A stretch of DNA of 23,783 bases, taken from the NCBI GenBank assembly GCA_035551935.1, contig DASZMJ010000425.1:1-23783 (forward strand), given 5' to 3'. Below are positions 1-9,821 of the stretch, piece after piece. Each line of letters opens with the position of its first letter. The stretch's first letter is position 1. The stretch comes from DASZMJ01 sp035551935 (GTDB lineage Bacteria > Planctomycetota > Planctomycetia > Isosphaerales > Isosphaeraceae). The position numbers were made by a program, and so were the translations under genes. Below the pieces are notes generated by a model. That model searched no databases. It had not been told where the DNA came from and saw nothing but the letters and a program-made list of their open reading frames with translations.

Positions 1-111
1 GGTGTCCGGGTCGCCGCCCAAGAGATGAAGCGCTACGAGGCCCGCCTGCAACGCTCGATCACCCTCCCCAAGTACGACATCACCATCAAGCCGGTGAAGA
101 ATAAATCGTAG
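1..111 (+). CDS. C-terminal fragment of an unidentified protein
   Basis: The first frame is open from base 1 to a TAG at 109-111 and gives 36 residues ending in KYDITIKPVKNKS; the beginning lies outside the window. The tail is rich in Lys and Arg with no recognisable motif, so I cannot name the family. It is called coding because the frame has no stop from the edge and shows the G/C third-position bias of the other genes here (GTC, GCC, AAG, CTC, ATC). It converges on the Hsp70 gene, with a long inverted repeat in the gap. Confidence 0.55.
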   Translation, partial: GVRVAAQEMKRYEARLQRSITLPKYDITIKPVKNKS

Positions 112-205
112 GTATAGCATTTACTGCCGGACGCCTAAGTCGTCGGCCAAGCGGGATTCCGGGGGGATGGTGTCGAGTGTCCTGGTGTCCTGCGATTCCC
201 CCCTC

Positions 206-286
206 GGTTGCCACGAGTTCGGCCTCGAACCCGTGCTCCGAGAGGGCCGCCAGGCGCACGGGTTCGGGGCCCAACCCGTGGCAACC
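206..286. repeat. Nested long inverted repeat in convergent gap
   Basis: Outer arms GGTTGCCACG (206-215) and CGTGGCAACC (277-286) are perfect complements. Inner arms GAACCCGTGC (227-236) and GCACGGGTTC (256-265) are also perfect. The 11-base segments between them (216-226 and 266-276) pair at 8 of 11 positions, so the whole is a 31-bp arm with about 28 pairs around a 19-base loop. It occupies the convergent gap between the first gene and the Hsp70 gene. A transcribed strand would form a strong stem, but no T-tract follows. It is either a dispersed palindromic repeat or a bidirectional terminator; the rest of 112-379 holds nothing I recognise. Confidence 0.75.
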
Positions 287-379
287 GACGCCGTCCGTCC
301 CAACCCCCCGAAACCCGGCGTGAGCGCTGCTTGGAGAGACCAATACCCAGGGGGAGAGGGAGGGAGATTGCCCGCAGGA

Positions 380-3232
380 TCAAGAACCCTCCGTCGTCCC
401 GACCAGCCGCAAACCCACGGGCAGGGCGTCGCCGAGGGCCTCGCCCTGCTGGAACGCCTCGAGCTCGTGATACTCGCGGACGGGGCGGAGAGTGGCCTCG
501 CCGGCCCCAAGTTGAGCAAGTCGGTTCAAGATCCCATGGCGTAAGTCTTCGGAAAGGTCGCGGGCGCGATCGCCGGAGACGCGGCCGAGCGCGGCGAGGG
601 CGAAGACCGCGTCGGTCGTCTCGCGGCCGGGGGAGAAGGGGCGGTCGAGCAGGGTGCGGGCCCAGCGGCCGGCCTTCTCGGGGTGGACGACGGTGTTCGC
701 CGGGCCGTACAGGGGGATTCGCGCCCCGATCCGCCCCAGGCACCACAAAACGTAAGGGGCCGGATGGGGGCGCGAGAGATCCTTGACGAGGGCATCGCCC
801 AGCGGCTCCTTGACGCTCGGCGCCAGGCGTTCGAGCGCCGCGGCGCAGCGCCACATCTCGGCCAGCTCGTGGGTCTCGGGCTTCGGCCGGCCGGCCTTCT
901 TCGCCTGCCCGCCCCCCTTGGGCGGGAGCAGGAACGGCACGAGCCGGCGATGGATCTCCTCGTGGTGTGCCTTGTTCAATCCCGCCGCCACCCGTCGCCA
1001 GACGATCCACCACTCGGCCCAGCATTGAACATCTTTCACGAACTTCACACCGGCATGGAACACCGGCCAGAGGGCCTTGATGCGCGTCTCGTCGAGCGGG
1101 TAGCCGACGCCGGGTCGGAGGCAGTAGCCGGCGAGGTTCAGCCAGCGCGACTCGTGCCGCGGCCCCTTCCATCGCAACGGCGCCGCCTCGCGCAAGGGGT
1201 CCCAGAGCGCACGCAAGGCCGACGGCGGCCACTGGTCGCGGGGCAGTTCGAGCGCCTCTTCCAGCCGCTTGATGAGGCGCGACGGGCCGGCTTCCTCCGG
1301 AGTCGAGGGTTCGAAGGCGAGTCGGATCGCCTCGGCGGCGCAGTCGATCGTGGCCTGTTCGAGCACGGTCCGGTCCGGCTCGCGGCCCGCGGCGACCTCG
1401 GGGCGCGGCCGGCCTTCGGGGACGCGGAACTGGATCTCGAGCCGCCAGCGACGGTCGTCGGTCCGCGAATGGCACCAGAGCTCGACCGTGCCGACCTCGG
1501 TCACGCGCGCCGCCAGGCGGACCGGCACGCGCTCGGCCTTCGCCTTGCGGCCGGCGCGCATCAGGCCTTGCAACGGGGGTAGCTCGCGGATCGAGTCGGG
1601 GTCGGCGGCGACGAGGTCGCCGGGGCGGTCGTGCGGCCGGACCGACGAGCTGGCCAGGGGGAAGGCGACCGGCCGGCCCATCAACAGCTCGAAGTCGCGC
1701 CCTTCGATCTCGATCTCATCCCCTTCCTGCGCGTCGCGCGGGACGACGCAGAGCCACGGCCGGTCGGCCTCGTCGGCCTCGAAGCCGACGTAGAACGACC
1801 GGGCCGTGCCGCCGCCGATCCGGATGCCCCCGCCGCGACGGACGACGCCGTAATACGCCGCCCCCTGGGCGACGGCCAGGTCGAGCGAGGCGTTCGTCAA
1901 GACGCGCGGTCGGTATCGGCCCTCATCCTCGTCGGCGAACCAGGACGTGACGACTTCGACCACGCGATCGCGGAGGACGCGGGGGGTCAGGGCGCCGCCG
2001 TTGAAGAGGATCGCGTCGGGCCGCGCGGGGCGGTCGTCGGGGGTGTGGCCCTCGCCGACGATCGGGGCGGCCTTGTGCCGCCGCAAGAAGGCGCCCAGGT
2101 GTCTGGGGATGGCCGGGTCGGCGACGAACGGCAGGCCGAACTCGTGGAAGCCGGCGCGGGAGCCTCGGGACGGGTCCTCGCCGCGCGGGGTGATCGGGAA
2201 GAAGCCGTCGACGACCGCCTCGAGCACCTCGGCGCGGGAGAGCTCCGACTGGAGGCTCGCGCCGATGATCCGCGCGCCGCGGCCGGCGATCGTCACCGGC
2301 CAGCGGTCGGCGGGCCGGTCGTCGTCGAGGAGCTTCTCCTTGGCGGTCCGGCACGCGAACCGCAGGGCGCTCCACTGCTCGGCGTCGAGCTTGGGCCCGC
2401 CGAGCTTGGCCTCGACGCGGTGGGCGAGCGCCAGGTCGATGTTGTCGCCGCCGAGCATGAGGTGGTCGCCGACGGCCACGCGGCGGAAGCCGGGGCCGGT
2501 CGGGGTCTCGACGACGGTGATGAGGCTGAAGTCGGTCGTGCCGCCGCCGATGTCGCAGACGAGGATCAGCTCGCCGGCCCGGACCTCGCGCTGCCAGCCG
2601 TCCTGGTGCGAGACGATCCAGCAGTAGAACGCCGCCTGCGGCTCCTCCAGCAAGGTGACCCGGTTCAGGCCCGCCCGCTTCGCCGCGGCGAGGGTCAGCT
2701 CGCGCGCGGCCTCGTCGAACGAGGCGGGGACCGTGAGGATGACCTCCTGCCGGTCGAACAGGGCCTCGGGGTCGTCGAGGGCGAAGCCCACGTCCCACGC
2801 GTCGCGGATGTGCTGCAAGTACGCCGCCGACGCCTCGACCGGCGACACCCGACGGGCCTCGGCCGGCGCGCCCCAGGGGAGGATGTCGGCCTCGCGATCG
2901 ACGCCGGGGTGGCAGAGCCAGCTCTTCGCGCTGGCGACCAGATGCGCCGGGACCCGGGCCCCTTGAATCCTGGCGAACTCGCCGACGATCCGGTCGGCGT
3001 GCTCGTCCCAGGGGAGTCGCGCGGCCCCCGGCGGGAGGTCGTGGGTGCCGGGCAGGTACAGGAACGACGGCAGCATCGGCCGCGGCGCCGTCTCGCCCGG
3101 GGCGACGAGCTGCGGCACGTCGAACGGCTTGATGTCCGCCGCCGGCCGCTCGCGGCCCTTCGTGTCGACGTACGCGACGGCGCAGTTCGTCGTCCCCAGG
3201 TCGATGCCGACGATGTAGCGCGATCGTGCCAT
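380..3232 (-). CDS. Hsp70-family (DnaK-like) protein with non-canonical C-terminus
   Basis: A 950-residue member of the actin-ATPase/Hsp70 superfamily. The N-terminus has the phosphate-1 loop GIDLGTTNCAVA (about residues 9-20). The connect region VPASFDEAARELTLAAAKRA follows near 170, the phosphate-2 loop CDIGGGTTDFSLI near 228, and an adenosine-site segment LFNGGALTPRVL near 415. After the ATPase domain there is no ordinary DnaK substrate-binding domain or lid. Instead about 350 residues follow, Arg/Trp-rich near the middle (WAEWWIVWRRVAAGLNK), resembling the DUF3731 region found in bacterial Hsp70-like proteins. Family assignment is solid; the client and partner are unknown. No DnaJ or GrpE gene is adjacent, which argues against a housekeeping DnaK. 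The start MARSRYIVGIDLG fits the family, although no strong Shine-Dalgarno precedes it. It is divergent from the 146-residue gene and shares a short promoter region with it. Confidence 0.93.
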   Translation of the reverse strand: MARSRYIVGIDLGTTNCAVAYVDTKGRERPAADIKPFDVPQLVAPGETAPRPMLPSFLYLPGTHDLPPGAARLPWDEHADRIVGEFARIQGARVPAHLVASAKSWLCHPGVDREADILPWGAPAEARRVSPVEASAAYLQHIRDAWDVGFALDDPEALFDRQEVILTVPASFDEAARELTLAAAKRAGLNRVTLLEEPQAAFYCWIVSHQDGWQREVRAGELILVCDIGGGTTDFSLITVVETPTGPGFRRVAVGDHLMLGGDNIDLALAHRVEAKLGGPKLDAEQWSALRFACRTAKEKLLDDDRPADRWPVTIAGRGARIIGASLQSELSRAEVLEAVVDGFFPITPRGEDPSRGSRAGFHEFGLPFVADPAIPRHLGAFLRRHKAAPIVGEGHTPDDRPARPDAILFNGGALTPRVLRDRVVEVVTSWFADEDEGRYRPRVLTNASLDLAVAQGAAYYGVVRRGGGIRIGGGTARSFYVGFEADEADRPWLCVVPRDAQEGDEIEIEGRDFELLMGRPVAFPLASSSVRPHDRPGDLVAADPDSIRELPPLQGLMRAGRKAKAERVPVRLAARVTEVGTVELWCHSRTDDRRWRLEIQFRVPEGRPRPEVAAGREPDRTVLEQATIDCAAEAIRLAFEPSTPEEAGPSRLIKRLEEALELPRDQWPPSALRALWDPLREAAPLRWKGPRHESRWLNLAGYCLRPGVGYPLDETRIKALWPVFHAGVKFVKDVQCWAEWWIVWRRVAAGLNKAHHEEIHRRLVPFLLPPKGGGQAKKAGRPKPETHELAEMWRCAAALERLAPSVKEPLGDALVKDLSRPHPAPYVLWCLGRIGARIPLYGPANTVVHPEKAGRWARTLLDRPFSPGRETTDAVFALAALGRVSGDRARDLSEDLRHGILNRLAQLGAGEATLRPVREYHELEAFQQGEALGDALPVGLRLVGTTEGS

Positions 3233-3274
3233 GCGGTCGCCGTGTCGGTTGAGGGTACGGTCGGTCCCGTCGTC

Positions 3275-3303
3275 TTGCCGCGGTCCCGGACCGCTCTATT
3301 ATA
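3275..3303. promoter_or_regulatory. Divergent promoter pair with internal palindrome
   Basis: On the + strand TTGCCG (3275-3280) and TATTAT (3297-3302) are separated by 16 bp, a good sigma-70 layout for the 146-residue gene. On the - strand a perfect TATAAT lies at 3298-3303, 65 bp before the Hsp70 start, though its -35 is poor. A 15-bp palindrome GCGGTCC-C-GGACCGC (3280-3294) fills the spacer of the + promoter and would make an operator able to control both genes. The assignment is by pattern only. Confidence 0.4.
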
Positions 3304-3370
3304 GACGAAGTCCGGCGCCGGCCTCGCCCGGCGCGGCCCATCTCTCGCCACGCTTCGGAGGCCGTCCGCC

Positions 3371-3811
3371 ATGCCCGTCCCCGAGCCGACCCCGGACGAC
3401 CTCGAGCCGGACAGCCGATTCCCCTCCGGCCCCTGGACCGGGTTCTTTCTCCAGAAGATCCAGCCCGTCGGCAAGCACTGGATGGAGCTCGACCTGACCT
3501 TCCGGAAGGGCCGGATCACCGGCGAGGGCCGCGACCGCATCGGCGCCTTCCTGATGACCGGCCGCTACGATGTGGAGAGCGGCAAGTGCCGGTGGACGAA
3601 GCGCTACATCGAGAAGCACGACATCGTCTATCGCGGCTACAACGAGGGCAAGGGGATCTGGGGGACCTGGGAGGACCCGCACGCCCCCTGGCATCGCGAC
3701 GGCTTCCACATCTGGCCCGTCGCCATGGGCGACCCGACCCAGCAACGCCTCGCCGAGGAGGCCGAACTCCCCGCGCCGGCCGAGGCCGAGCCGGTCGCGG
3801 TGCCCGGTTGA
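3371..3811 (+). CDS. Conserved small cytosolic protein of unknown function
   Basis: 146 residues, starting with ATG after a clear GGAGG (3357-3361) with 9-base spacing. The core (about residues 20-120) is rich in aromatic and glycine residues: GPWTGFFLQ, WMELDLTF, GRYDVESGKCRWTKRYI, VYRGYNEGKGIWGTWE and GFHIWPV. Alternating short strands and turns suggest a small beta-barrel or lipocalin-like fold; this is inferred from the pattern, not from a match. No signal peptide or membrane segment is visible. The last 20 residues are low-complexity Ala/Glu/Pro. I do not recognise the function. It is transcribed divergently from the Hsp70 gene, which could mean shared regulation, and it converges on leuS across a perfect palindrome. 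Confidence 0.8.
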   Translation: MPVPEPTPDDLEPDSRFPSGPWTGFFLQKIQPVGKHWMELDLTFRKGRITGEGRDRIGAFLMTGRYDVESGKCRWTKRYIEKHDIVYRGYNEGKGIWGTWEDPHAPWHRDGFHIWPVAMGDPTQQRLAEEAELPAPAEAEPVAVPG

Positions 3812-3812
3812 A

Positions 3813-3893
3813 GCGGAGGATTCCACCGCGGGGGACGCAGAGAAGAAGAGATCCATGCTTTTTCTCTGCGTCCCCCGCGGTGGAATCCTCCGC
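3813..3893. repeat. Perfect 32-bp inverted repeat, convergent terminator candidate
   Basis: The left arm 3813-3844 (starting GCGGAGGATTCCACCGCGGG) is the exact reverse complement of 3862-3893, with a 17-base loop. It begins one base after the stop of the 146-residue gene and ends two bases before the stop of leuS, so it fills the convergent gap. It can serve as a bidirectional terminator. The outer end of the arm is nearly identical to the left arm of the repeat at 14142, so this is a repeat family rather than a unique terminator. Confidence 0.9.
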
Positions 3894-3895
3894 TC

Positions 3896-6721
<2,826 letters not shown>

Positions 6722-6828
6722 GGACGTCCCCTTCCCCCTCGACCCCTCGGGCCGGTGCCCGAATCCCGACAAGGATATCGCCCCCCCTCGACCGATGCCA
6801 AGGGCCGCCGCGAGGTTCGCGAACCCCC

Positions 6829-7383
6829 TCAGTTGGCCCTCGGATCGTCCGGGATGCCGGGCAGGCCGAGGTCGGCGGTGAGCTTGAGGGCGTTGGCGGC
6901 GCGGAGGAGGGTGTCCCAGGGGTCGTCGTCGGCGATCTCGAAGACCTGCTCGGTCGTGGCCGGCAGCGCGAGCCACGAGCCGCGGTCGAACTCGTCCTCG
7001 AGCTGGCCGGGGCCCCAGCCGGAGTAATTGGCGATGACGAACGACGGCTCGGGCCGTCGGCCGATGACCTCCTGCGCCTTGGCCGCCTCGAGCGTGCCGA
7101 AGACGCCGGGGACGACCTCGCGGTCGGCCAGCTCGGCGATGGTGTGGATCACGATGAGCGGGCCGGCCACCGGCCCGCCGAGGTGCAGCGGCTTCTCCCA
7201 GTCGAAGCCTTCCTCGAAGACCTTGCCGGCCAGGTCGGCGACCGTCGTCTCGATCGGCTTGTTCAGGATCACCCCCATCGCCCCCTCGGGCGAGTGGTCG
7301 AGCATCAGCAAGACGCTCCGCTCGAACAGCGGGGCGACGAGCTTCGGCGTCGCGATCAGGAATTGGCCGGCGATCGAGTCCAT
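6829..7383 (-). CDS. yqgE: YqgE/AlgH family protein
   Basis: 184 residues, the usual length for this family of small cytosolic proteins of unsettled biochemical role (AlgH was first linked to alginate regulation in Pseudomonas). Hallmarks are the N-terminal GQFLIATPKL, then FERSVLLMLDHSPEGAMGVI, NKPIETTVADL and LGGPVAGPL, and the C-terminal YSGWGPGQLEDEF with a Trp-rich end. The start MDSIAGQFL follows GAGGGA overlapping the stop of the upstream CAP gene; the gap is only 8 bases, so the two are translationally close and surely one transcript. The relation to the CAP protein is unknown. Confidence 0.93.
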   Translation of the reverse strand: MDSIAGQFLIATPKLVAPLFERSVLLMLDHSPEGAMGVILNKPIETTVADLAGKVFEEGFDWEKPLHLGGPVAGPLIVIHTIAELADREVVPGVFGTLEAAKAQEVIGRRPEPSFVIANYSGWGPGQLEDEFDRGSWLALPATTEQVFEIADDDPWDTLLRAANALKLTADLGLPGIPDDPRAN

Positions 7384-7391
7384 CGGGTCCC

Positions 7392-8297
7392 TCAGAGCGG
7401 CTTGGCCAGGATCAGGCACCACCAGGGGACGCCCTCGTCGGTCGTCGCCATGCCGACGCCGACCTCGCTGAAGTCGCCGAGCAGGTTCTTCTTCGTCCCT
7501 TCGTCCTTGAGCCAGCCCTTCACGACCGCCTCCGCGTCCGCCAGGCCACTCGCGGCCGAGAGGCCGATCCGCTCGAAGCGGTAGCCGGCCTTCTCGACCT
7601 CCTTCGTCGCCCCGCCGAGGTCGGCCCGGGCGTCCTTCTCGTCCTTGGCGTCCTTGGCGAGCCGGGCGGCGATGTCCTCGGCGACCCTGGCGAGCTTGGC
7701 GTTGACCTTCAGCGCGGGCAGGTCCGCCTTCTCGCGCTCGTCGTTCAGGACCTCGATGGCGAGCCGCACCTGCTTGTCCGGGTTGACTTTCGGCCACGGT
7801 TTGCCGAAGTCGATGCACCAGTACGGCGTGCCGTCGTCCGACTTCGCGACGGCGATGCCGACGTCCTGGTAATCCCCGAGGATGTTCTTCTTGTGCGGCG
7901 GGCTGTCCATCCAGCCTTGCACGACGGCGGCGGGGGTACGGGCGCCGAAGGCGACGTTCTCGCCGGTGCCGCGGCCCTTGTAGCCGGCGGCCTCGATACG
8001 CTGCTGGGGGTTGGAGCCGTCGGAGCCCTCGTGGGACATCGTGTCGTGCTCGGCCATGTCGAGGGCGTGCCGTTTGGCGGCGTCGGTGAGTTTGGGCTCA
8101 AGCGTCAGCGGGGGGAGCTTCGCCTTGGCGCGCTCGCGGTTGTGGAGCTTCAGGACCTCGGCGACGACCGGGTCGGGCTTCGCCGCGCCCTTGGAATTGG
8201 GACGGGTCGAGTCCCTGGCCGCGGGGTCGTCGCCGCCGAGGGCGACGATCGCGGCCAGGGAGCCGACCCAGACGAGCCGATGGACCTCGAGCCTCAT
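7392..8297 (-). CDS. Secreted protein with tandem CAP (SCP/PR1) domains
   Basis: 301 residues. The N-terminus (MRLEVHRLVWVGSLAAIVAL) looks like an export signal, so the protein should act outside the cytoplasmic membrane. The first CAP domain (about 48-170) has LHNRERAKAKLPPLTL, DTMSHEG, the GEN motif in TGENVAFG, and SPPHKKNILGDYQDVGIAVA, matching the cavity histidines and glutamate of bacterial CAP proteins. A second copy (about 178-301) repeats the layout with LNDEREKADLPALKV and TKKNLLGDFSEVGVGMA, but lacks the histidines and GEN, so it is probably structural or a ligand-binding remnant. The start was chosen for the signal peptide and a GAGGGG ribosome site; an upstream ATG is open but adds no signal. 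It leads the run towards yqgE and leuS. Confidence 0.88.
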   Translation of the reverse strand: MRLEVHRLVWVGSLAAIVALGGDDPAARDSTRPNSKGAAKPDPVVAEVLKLHNRERAKAKLPPLTLEPKLTDAAKRHALDMAEHDTMSHEGSDGSNPQQRIEAAGYKGRGTGENVAFGARTPAAVVQGWMDSPPHKKNILGDYQDVGIAVAKSDDGTPYWCIDFGKPWPKVNPDKQVRLAIEVLNDEREKADLPALKVNAKLARVAEDIAARLAKDAKDEKDARADLGGATKEVEKAGYRFERIGLSAASGLADAEAVVKGWLKDEGTKKNLLGDFSEVGVGMATTDEGVPWWCLILAKPL

Positions 8298-8428
8298 GGA
8301 ACGCCCCCCCTCGGACCTCGGGACAAGGCCGGGTTGACCGATCATTCTACAACGGGAGACGAGGGTTGGGAGGATGCAAGTCGGGGACCGTCGCTTGATC
8401 GGCGGGGCGTGGGGGGATATGTTAACGG

Positions 8429-8460
8429 GGTTGGCGACGCCCGGGGGGGCGTCGCCGACC
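8429..8460 (+). promoter_or_regulatory. 14-bp hairpin in leader of the DUF6580-like gene
   Basis: GGCGACGCCC (8433-8442) and GGGCGTCGCC (8447-8456) pair perfectly around a GGGG loop. Four further outer pairs (one of them G-U) extend the stem to 14 bp. It lies 25 bases before the start codon at 8485 in the divergent gap with the CAP gene. Its position in a leader, with no T-tract, suggests an RNA structure affecting translation or stability rather than a terminator. Its role is unproven. Confidence 0.5.
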
Positions 8461-8484
8461 GGCCCAAGCGCCCGAGAGGTCTTC

Positions 8485-9057
8485 ATGCCGACCGCCCTGT
8501 TCCTGATCGCCGTGGGCGCCCTCACCCGGATCGTCCCGCACCCGCCCAACGCCGTGCCGATGGGCGCCCTGGCCCTCTACGCGGGGGCGAGGCTGCCGAG
8601 GCGGTGGGCCTGGACCGTCCCCGTGGCGGCCATGGCGCTATCGGACCTCGTGATGGACCTGTTCCACTTCTACGCATGGACGGGCTTCGACCCCGCGCGG
8701 CTGGTCAGCTACGCGACGTTCGCCGCGATCGCGGCCCTCGGCCACCTGCCGCGCCGCGAAGCCGGGTCACCGACGTGGACGCGCATGGCCACGTGGTCGG
8801 GGATGTCGCTCCTGGCCTCGACCCTCTTCTTCGTGACGAGCAACCTCGCGAGCTGGCGTGCCCCGGAGATCGGCTATCCGGCGACGTGGGCCGGCCTGGT
8901 GGCCTGCTTCACCCTGGCCATCCCCTTCTTCCCGTACACGCTGCTGGCGGACCTGGCGGGGACTACCTTGCTCTTCTTCGGCCTCGACCCCCTGCGGGAA
9001 CGGCTGCTCCGGGCCCGCAAGGCGAGCGCCGAGGGCCTGGCGACGGACCTCGACTGA
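8485..9057 (+). CDS. DUF6580-like integral membrane protein
   Basis: 190 residues starting with ATG after GAGAGGT (8474-8480). The N-terminal segment ALTRIVPHPPNAVPMGALAL is the hallmark I associate with DUF6580. Hydrophobic segments lie at about residues 1-15, 45-60, 75-88, 106-125 and 138-166, so five or so membrane passes are likely. The last 20 residues are charged (RERLLRARKASAEG) and probably cytosolic. The architecture resembles small membrane subunits of vitamin or cofactor uptake systems, but no substrate can be read from sequence. Only 5 bases separate it from mfnB, so the two are translated from one mRNA; a role linked to that cofactor pathway is a guess from context. Confidence 0.82.
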   Translation: MPTALFLIAVGALTRIVPHPPNAVPMGALALYAGARLPRRWAWTVPVAAMALSDLVMDLFHFYAWTGFDPARLVSYATFAAIAALGHLPRREAGSPTWTRMATWSGMSLLASTLFFVTSNLASWRAPEIGYPATWAGLVACFTLAIPFFPYTLLADLAGTTLLFFGLDPLRERLLRARKASAEGLATDLD

Positions 9058-9062
9058 CCCCG

Positions 9063-9788
9063 ATGCCGGCCCTGCTCGTCAGCGTCCGGTCGGCGGCCGA
9101 GGCGAGGGCCGCGTCCGACGGCGGGGCGGCGATCGTGGACGTGAAGGAGCCGGCCCGGGGGCCGCTCGGCCCGGCCGATCCGGCCACCTGGCGGGCGGTC
9201 CGAGCGGCCTTGCCGGTCGAGGTTCCCGTCAGCGTCGCCCTCGGCGAGCTGGCCGATTGGGACGAGGGCCGTCTCGCCGCGCGCGGGGACTTCGACGGGA
9301 TCGCCTTCCGCAAGGTCGGCCTCGCCGGGGAACGCGGTCGGGGCGACTGGCCGCGCCGCTGGCGGTGTTTGAGGGAATCGCTCGGCCCCGGCCCGCGCTG
9401 GGTCGCGGTGGCGTATGCGGACTGGTCGATCGCCGGGTCGCCGGAGCCGGCGGCGGTGCTCGCCGAGGCGCTCGCCGTCCCCGATTGCGACGGCCTGCTG
9501 GTGGACACGTGGGACAAGGGCCGTCGCGTGCCGATCCTCGTCGAGGACTGGGCCGACTGGGCCGCACGGGCCCGCGCCGGCGGCCGGCTCGTGGTCCTGG
9601 CGGGGGGACTCGATGCCGACGCGATCGCCCGCCTCGGGCCGATCGCCCCCGACCTCTTCGCCGTCCGGGGCGCGGCCTGCGATCGGGGCGATCGCCTCGG
9701 CACGATCGACCCGGCCCGTGTCGCCGGTCTCGCCCGCGCGGCCGCGGCCGCTCGCGCGGGGTTGCCGGGGTCGTTCGCGACGCGGTAG
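9063..9788 (+). CDS. mfnB: (5-formylfuran-3-yl)methyl phosphate synthase (MfnB-like)
   Basis: 241 residues of the MfnB/DUF556 family, a TIM-barrel enzyme that condenses two glyceraldehyde-3-phosphate molecules into the furan precursor of methanofuran. Family signs are LLVSVRSAAEARAA at the start, IVDVKEPARGPLG with the predicted Schiff-base lysine K28, VDTWDKGRR with the second lysine K152, and the phosphate-loop end AGGL...DLFAVRGAACDRGDRLG. The family is best known in methanogens and is also used by methylotrophs and planctomycetes that carry the methanofuran and tetrahydromethanopterin C1 route. No other C1-pathway gene is in the window, so the pathway link is inferred. It lies 5 bases after the DUF6580-like gene. 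Confidence 0.85.
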   Translation: MPALLVSVRSAAEARAASDGGAAIVDVKEPARGPLGPADPATWRAVRAALPVEVPVSVALGELADWDEGRLAARGDFDGIAFRKVGLAGERGRGDWPRRWRCLRESLGPGPRWVAVAYADWSIAGSPEPAAVLAEALAVPDCDGLLVDTWDKGRRVPILVEDWADWAARARAGGRLVVLAGGLDADAIARLGPIAPDLFAVRGAACDRGDRLGTIDPARVAGLARAAAAARAGLPGSFATR

Positions 9789-9821
9789 AATCGGGATCGT
9801 GGAATCGGACGATCCGAGGTC

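Noticed and set aside
1631..3304. Long open frame on the + strand antisense to the Hsp70 gene
   Set aside because: Low-complexity Arg/Ala/Gly/Val composition typical of GC-rich shadow frames, and no domain. The opposite strand has clear Hsp70 motifs.
6722..6976. 85-codon N-terminal extension of leuS
   Set aside because: Overlaps the yqgE coding end, has Arg/Pro-rich shadow composition, and a good ribosome site lies before MPSYHFQ.
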